A stretch of DNA of 26,224 bases from Methanobacterium sp. (lineage in GTDB: Archaea; Methanobacteriota; Methanobacteria; Methanobacteriales; Methanobacteriaceae). A program made the translations under genes and the position numbers. Under the pieces are notes generated by a model, which did no database searches, was not told where the DNA came from, and saw nothing but the letters and a program-made list of their open reading frames with translations. How positions within the stretch are numbered: the first letter of the stretch is position 1; each line of letters begins with the position of its first letter. The stretch covers positions 1 through 26,224 of the forward strand of contig JAJFTX010000184.1 in assembly GCA_021372715.1 (NCBI GenBank). Reading direction: 5' to 3'. Of this stretch, positions 23,252 through 26,224 are shown piece by piece.

Positions 23252-23659
23252 TTATCTCACCAAAAAGATATACTGGGTGGTGGTAGGTAATTCTCTTCTA
23301 ATAATCCTCAGATCTGGTCTGTAGATATACATTTCATTCCCACAATCTTCCAGTCCCAGAACACTACATAATATTTTTAACTCTAATTCACCGTTAACCC
23401 GGGTTCCGGAGGTTTGTGATTCAATTTCCAAGTAGATGGGTAATTTCAGACGATTATGTTCTTTTACTGGAATTATTTGAGATAAAATCTGAAGTTCGTT
23501 TCTTTTAAAACGGTGTCGAGTTCCGTCTGCCCCTATAACATGAGGCTTATCCTCAACTAGAAGTTCACTCAGATTCTTCCTTTGTCGAGGTAGGTGTCGG
23601 TTGAGATTGAAGATCTGTTTCTTCAACAAACGATCTGATCTATCAGAATTATGAGTCAT
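23252..23659 (-). CDS. UPF0216 (DUF61) protein
   Basis: A 135-residue archaeal protein of the UPF0216/DUF61 family: NRHLPRQRKNLSELL, then DGTRHRFKRNELQILSQIIP, LKLPIYLEIE, RVNGELELKIL, and the C-terminal YRPDLRIIRRELPTTTQYIF. The family is confined to archaea and its function is unknown. The charged N-terminal strand and R-rich segments suggest nucleic-acid or nucleotide binding, which is inference. No clear ribosome binding site lies before ATG 23659; an ATTAATATAATC TATA-like box about 30 bases upstream suggests a leaderless transcript. It heads a two-gene unit with the 51-residue membrane protein. Confidence 0.88.
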   Translation of the reverse strand: MTHNSDRSDRLLKKQIFNLNRHLPRQRKNLSELLVEDKPHVIGADGTRHRFKRNELQILSQIIPVKEHNRLKLPIYLEIESQTSGTRVNGELELKILCSVLGLEDCGNEMYIYRPDLRIIRRELPTTTQYIFLVR

Positions 23660-23734
23660 TTGTTAAATTTATTTAGTGGTATGATTATATTAATCTTGAT
23701 GATATGGTAATTCTTATGTTATTGGGTGGTATTA

Positions 23735-24067
23735 ATGGACATAGATATCGAGCAGTGTAGAGAAAATGATAAGATTAAGGATATAATAAGTAAAAGCAGT
23801 CTTTCCATTAAACATATCAAATTGTTATTACGTGTTTCAGATGTTATATACATCAATGCCATTAATTATAATGTTATGGTTAAAGATGATAAAATCACCA
23901 TACTCTTGTTGTCCTCCAAACCAGAAAACAAGATGGGCTCCTTCAACATCACTTCACTGGCTATTATACTAAATCGAATCATGGATATTGATAAAGAATA
24001 TGATGAACTAAAAACATCTTGCCAAATAGAGGAAAACATTTTAAAAATAGAGATTGAAATTTTATGA
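23735..24067 (+). CDS. Unknown protein (110 aa)
   Basis: I do not recognise a family. The product has an N-terminal helix (IDIEQCRENDKIKDIISKSS), then a strand-rich centre (VSDVIYINAINYNVMVKDDK followed by ITILLLSS), then a helix with ITSLAIILNRIMDI and a Glu/Ile-rich C-terminus. This looks like a compact alpha/beta domain with no membrane segment. The longest frame starts at GTG 23726; GGGTGGT at 23724-23730 is a better ribosome binding site for ATG 23735. It is divergent from UPF0216 and 77 bases ahead of the next small gene, so these two may form a unit. Confidence 0.65.
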   Translation: MDIDIEQCRENDKIKDIISKSSLSIKHIKLLLRVSDVIYINAINYNVMVKDDKITILLLSSKPENKMGSFNITSLAIILNRIMDIDKEYDELKTSCQIEENILKIEIEIL

Positions 24068-24144
24068 AGATTCATCTTTATTTTTTTATATCATTTTAAA
24101 AGCTCGATTTATAAATATGAATTAAAAAATTTATAGGAAAACAG

Positions 24145-24564
24145 ATGAAGTCCACGGATTATGATAAAGAATTGGATAAGATAACTGATTTTGATTTGGA
24201 AATAATTTCAATAGCTGATTGTCGGAGAGCTATGTCTGAACTTAACGAACGTCAGGATATATTGAATAAATTAATATCTTCGGTTAAAAAGGATATAAAA
24301 TCTGTTGAAAGTGGATATTTAAAAAAAAGAGCTTTAATTCGTGAAAAATACAATTCTAAAGGATCATCTGGTTTATTGAATAGTCTGAAAGGTCCTTTCG
24401 CTGCTACCAGAGTAAAAGAGATGAAGAAACTTGAAAGTGAAAGAATTAAAAGTTTAGAATCTTACTATGAAATAAAATATGTTTCTGAAGATCTTCTGGT
24501 GCAGATTGAGGATATGCAGGATTCAGTAAAAACAATGATGAGAGAAATGCTAGGGAACTTTTAG
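24145..24564 (+). CDS. Helical coiled-coil protein, unknown function (139 aa)
   Basis: A 139-residue, mostly helical protein. A first helix (ISIADCRRAMSELNERQDIL) leads into a basic coil (LISSVKKDIKSVESGYLKKR), a Gly/Ser break (YNSKGSSGLLNSLKGPF) and a second long helix (VKEMKKLESERIKSLESYYE, ending MREMLGNF). This looks like a helical hairpin, the shape of a small adaptor or scaffolding protein. TATAGGAAAACAG before the ATG holds a weak AGGA site. It is on the plus strand and converges on DUF22. No family is recognised. Confidence 0.65.
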   Translation: MKSTDYDKELDKITDFDLEIISIADCRRAMSELNERQDILNKLISSVKKDIKSVESGYLKKRALIREKYNSKGSSGLLNSLKGPFAATRVKEMKKLESERIKSLESYYEIKYVSEDLLVQIEDMQDSVKTMMREMLGNF

Positions 24565-24599
24565 TAAATAAAAAAAATAAAATTTGAGGAACTTAAATA

Positions 24600-24983
24600 T
24601 CAATGAGTAAGTTCCACAGGCAGTAATATCAATACGCCTAATAAATCATTTTCTTCTATTTTACAGTCCATTGCAGCGGCGAATAAAGCTGTATCTGCAC
24701 TTCTATCCATACTAATAGGTAATGATGTTTCTTCACCTACGGCCAGAGCATGACCGTATTTATTTGAGCCGTAAGCACTTAGAAAACATATATCATTGGC
24801 TTTTATCTTGATATGTTTAATGCGGATAGATTTAATTTGACCAGCTTTATATTTCTTATCTTCATCGGCAATTATAGCTCTAAGATCACCGGAAATGGTT
24901 CCAATATTGAAGTCCAGAGCCCGGTGTGAGTGTTCAGCTAGTTCCTTTTTCACCTGATCCAATCTGGGAATAATTCTAACCAT
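24600..24983 (-). CDS. DUF22 domain protein
   Basis: A 127-residue protein of the DUF22 family. The conserved core is ANDICFLSAYGSNKYGHALA then VGEETSLPISMDRSADTALF, ending KIEENDLLGVLILLPVEL. DUF22 proteins are found in methanogens and other archaea and have no known function. Here the ATG at 24983 overlaps the atpD stop by eight bases (ATGGTTAG), so the gene is translationally coupled to the ATP synthase operon, as its last gene in view. It may help A-type ATP synthase assembly or regulation; that is inferred only from position. Confidence 0.88.
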   Translation of the reverse strand: MVRIIPRLDQVKKELAEHSHRALDFNIGTISGDLRAIIADEDKKYKAGQIKSIRIKHIKIKANDICFLSAYGSNKYGHALAVGEETSLPISMDRSADTALFAAAMDCKIEENDLLGVLILLPVELTH

Positions 24984-25629
24984 GGGCTTCCTCCGATTGC
25001 ATAGTTTTCTTAATCATCTTAAGTCTGACGAAATTCTCCCTGTCCATTTCTTCCAGGCGCATCTCTATATATTTGACAGTATTTTGAAGTCTGGGTATGA
25101 TAATATGTTCTAGGGCATTAACTCTTCTTTTGGTGGATTCTATTTCTACTGCGAGTAGTGTAATGGTTTTCTCTATCTCTCCCAATTCGATGATCAGGGC
25201 TATTGATTCCTCAAATTTCTTGGATGCTTCATCCAATTTAACGGAGGTATCCATGAATCCGTAACCCCTTTCTATTATGCTTCTTTTCTTGACATCGTAA
25301 TCCATTACCGGTACCACTACACCCATAACACTACGGCTGTCCACATCTATATCTATAGATTCTTTAACTGACAGGGCTGCCTTTTTAACTGCCAGATCGC
25401 CCATGGCTATTTGGGCTGCTGTGAGGTCTTGATAGGCTTCTTTAAGGTTGTCAGACACCTTGTCCCGGCTGCCTTTAACCCGATCTAGGATATTGAAGAA
25501 TTCCATGATAAGGGCGTTCCTCTTCTCCTTAAGGAGGCTATGGCCCTTAACGGCCAGTTTTTCCCTTTGTTTCAGTTTTAGAAGTTCCATCCGGGTAGGA
25601 TTGATGCCTTCTATCATTTCTTGTGCCAT
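24976..25629 (-). CDS. atpD: A-type ATP synthase subunit D
   Basis: A 217-residue subunit of the A1 head's central stalk. The N-terminal helix INPTRMELLKLKQREKLAVK, then GHSLLKEKRNALIMEFFNIL, and the C-terminal helix ALEHIIIPRLQNTVKYIEMR plus LEEMDREN are the family's conserved long coiled coil that rotates inside the catalytic hexamer. Length is normal. AAGGGGAG precedes the ATG. It is 37 bases downstream of atpB and overlaps the DUF22 gene, giving an atpB-atpD-DUF22 order on the minus strand. Confidence 0.95.
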   Translation of the reverse strand: MAQEMIEGINPTRMELLKLKQREKLAVKGHSLLKEKRNALIMEFFNILDRVKGSRDKVSDNLKEAYQDLTAAQIAMGDLAVKKAALSVKESIDIDVDSRSVMGVVVPVMDYDVKKRSIIERGYGFMDTSVKLDEASKKFEESIALIIELGEIEKTITLLAVEIESTKRRVNALEHIIIPRLQNTVKYIEMRLEEMDRENFVRLKMIKKTMQSEEAHG

Positions 25630-25666
25630 TATAATCTCCCCTTTAAAAAAAGGTTAAATAAGGGTT

Positions 25667-26224
25667 TTATTCCTTATGATCAGGGTGGTATTTAGGTATG
25701 TGCTCAGCTCGTACCCTTTTAAGCTCTGCTTCCGGTAGGAGGCTCATTAATTCCCAACCTAGGTCCAGGGTCTCCTGGATAGTCCTGTCTTCATCTCTAC
25801 TTTGGGTTATGAATTTGGCCTCGAAGTCGTCGGCAAAGGTTAGGAATTTGCGGTCACGTTCGGTTAGTGCTTCTTCACCAACTACAGCCATCAGGTCTCT
25901 CAGATCACGACCTTCAGCATAGGCTGAGTAAAGCTGGTCTGAAACACCACTGTGGTCTTCCCTAGTTCTTTCCGGCCCTATACCTCCACTCATCAGTCGG
26001 GATAGTGATGGTAGTACATCCACTGGTGGGTAGATACCTTTACGATGCAGGTCCCTGGAGAGCACTATTTGCCCTTCAGTAATATAACCGGTTAAATCAG
26101 GTATAGGGTGGGTTATGTCATCCTGGGGCATAACCAGGATAGGCATCTGGGTGATTGACCCTTCCTTGCCCACAATCCTTCCGGCTCTTTCATATATACC
26201 GGCTAGGTCAGTGTACATGTAACC
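25667..26224 (-). CDS. atpB: A-type ATP synthase subunit B, C-terminal part
   Basis: The last 185 residues of subunit B, the non-catalytic nucleotide-binding subunit of the A1 hexamer; the 5' part is beyond the right edge. Diagnostic stretches are GYMYTDLAGIYERAGRI, TQMPILVMPQDDITHPIPDL, GYITEGQIVLSRDLHRKGIY, LPSLSRLMSGGIG and the C-terminal helices with LDLGWELMSLLPEAELKRV. No lesion is seen. The frame is open to the window edge, so the methionine at 26218 is internal. The family normally has about 460 residues, so roughly 40 percent is here. Confidence 0.95.
   Translation of the reverse strand, partial: GYMYTDLAGIYERAGRIVGKEGSITQMPILVMPQDDITHPIPDLTGYITEGQIVLSRDLHRKGIYPPVDVLPSLSRLMSGGIGPERTREDHSGVSDQLYSAYAEGRDLRDLMAVVGEEALTERDRKFLTFADDFEAKFITQSRDEDRTIQETLDLGWELMSLLPEAELKRVRAEHIPKYHPDHKE

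Overview
The window reads as chromosomal DNA of a methanogenic archaeon, most likely a Methanobacterium-like member of the Methanobacteriales. The evidence is an A-type ATP synthase gene pair (atpB, atpD) with a DUF22 gene overlapping atpD, a UPF0216 (DUF61) gene, an archaeal TRAM protein, a DUF2769 cysteine-rich protein, an archaeal tRNA-Gln without encoded CCA, strongly AT-rich spacers, and ribosome binding sites of the GGTGAT/GGAGTGAT type before many starts. The genus is inferred; no marker gene fixes it.

Layout. Bases 1-1600 hold a partial winged-helix regulator, a 42-residue zinc-ribbon protein, a DUF4326 protein and a TRAM protein. Bases 1669-4371 form a PadR-controlled block: palindromes sit in the divergent spacer and across the padR start, followed by a GyrI-like ligand-binding gene and a membrane-protein gene, then a second GyrI-like/membrane pair. 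One member of each pair type is broken (in-frame stop at 3127, frameshift near 3432). An AlkD-type DNA glycosylase gene follows, then a HEAT-repeat gene that also carries a frameshift and an in-frame stop, and an FMN split-barrel gene.

The centre (6668-13645, minus strand) is the most interesting part: an apparent five-gene operon, read in order fumC, frdA, frdB, rubredoxin-fused alpha-hydroxyacid dehydrogenase, rubredoxin-fused pyruvate-oxidase-like TPP enzyme. The fumarate reductase/succinate dehydrogenase subunits have no membrane anchor gene beside them, and the iron-sulfur subunit lacks the CCG (HdrB-like) domain that methanogen thiol:fumarate reductase uses. The two oxidoreductases downstream both carry their own N-terminal rubredoxin. 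The genes suggest, as an inference, a soluble rubredoxin-wired route from lactate and pyruvate to fumarate, with fumarase supplying fumarate from malate.

From 13.9 to 18 kb lie genes with a redox, oxygen or sulfur flavour: DUF2769, a GAF protein, a hemerythrin-like protein, DUF488, and a metallo-beta-lactamase/double rhodanese protein with an altered metal motif. From 18.1 to 19.9 kb is a DrrAB-type ABC exporter, followed by a 439-base gene-poor spacer with a short coding-like remnant. Then come a coiled-coil protein, a stand-alone Cas4-like nuclease (no CRISPR array or other cas gene in the window), tRNA-Gln(TTG) and an ATP-grasp ligase. The last part holds UPF0216 with a 51-residue membrane protein, two small unknown proteins, DUF22, atpD, and the 3' part of atpB running off the end.

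Many starts were re-chosen from ribosome binding sites, so several proteins are slightly shorter than their longest open frame.
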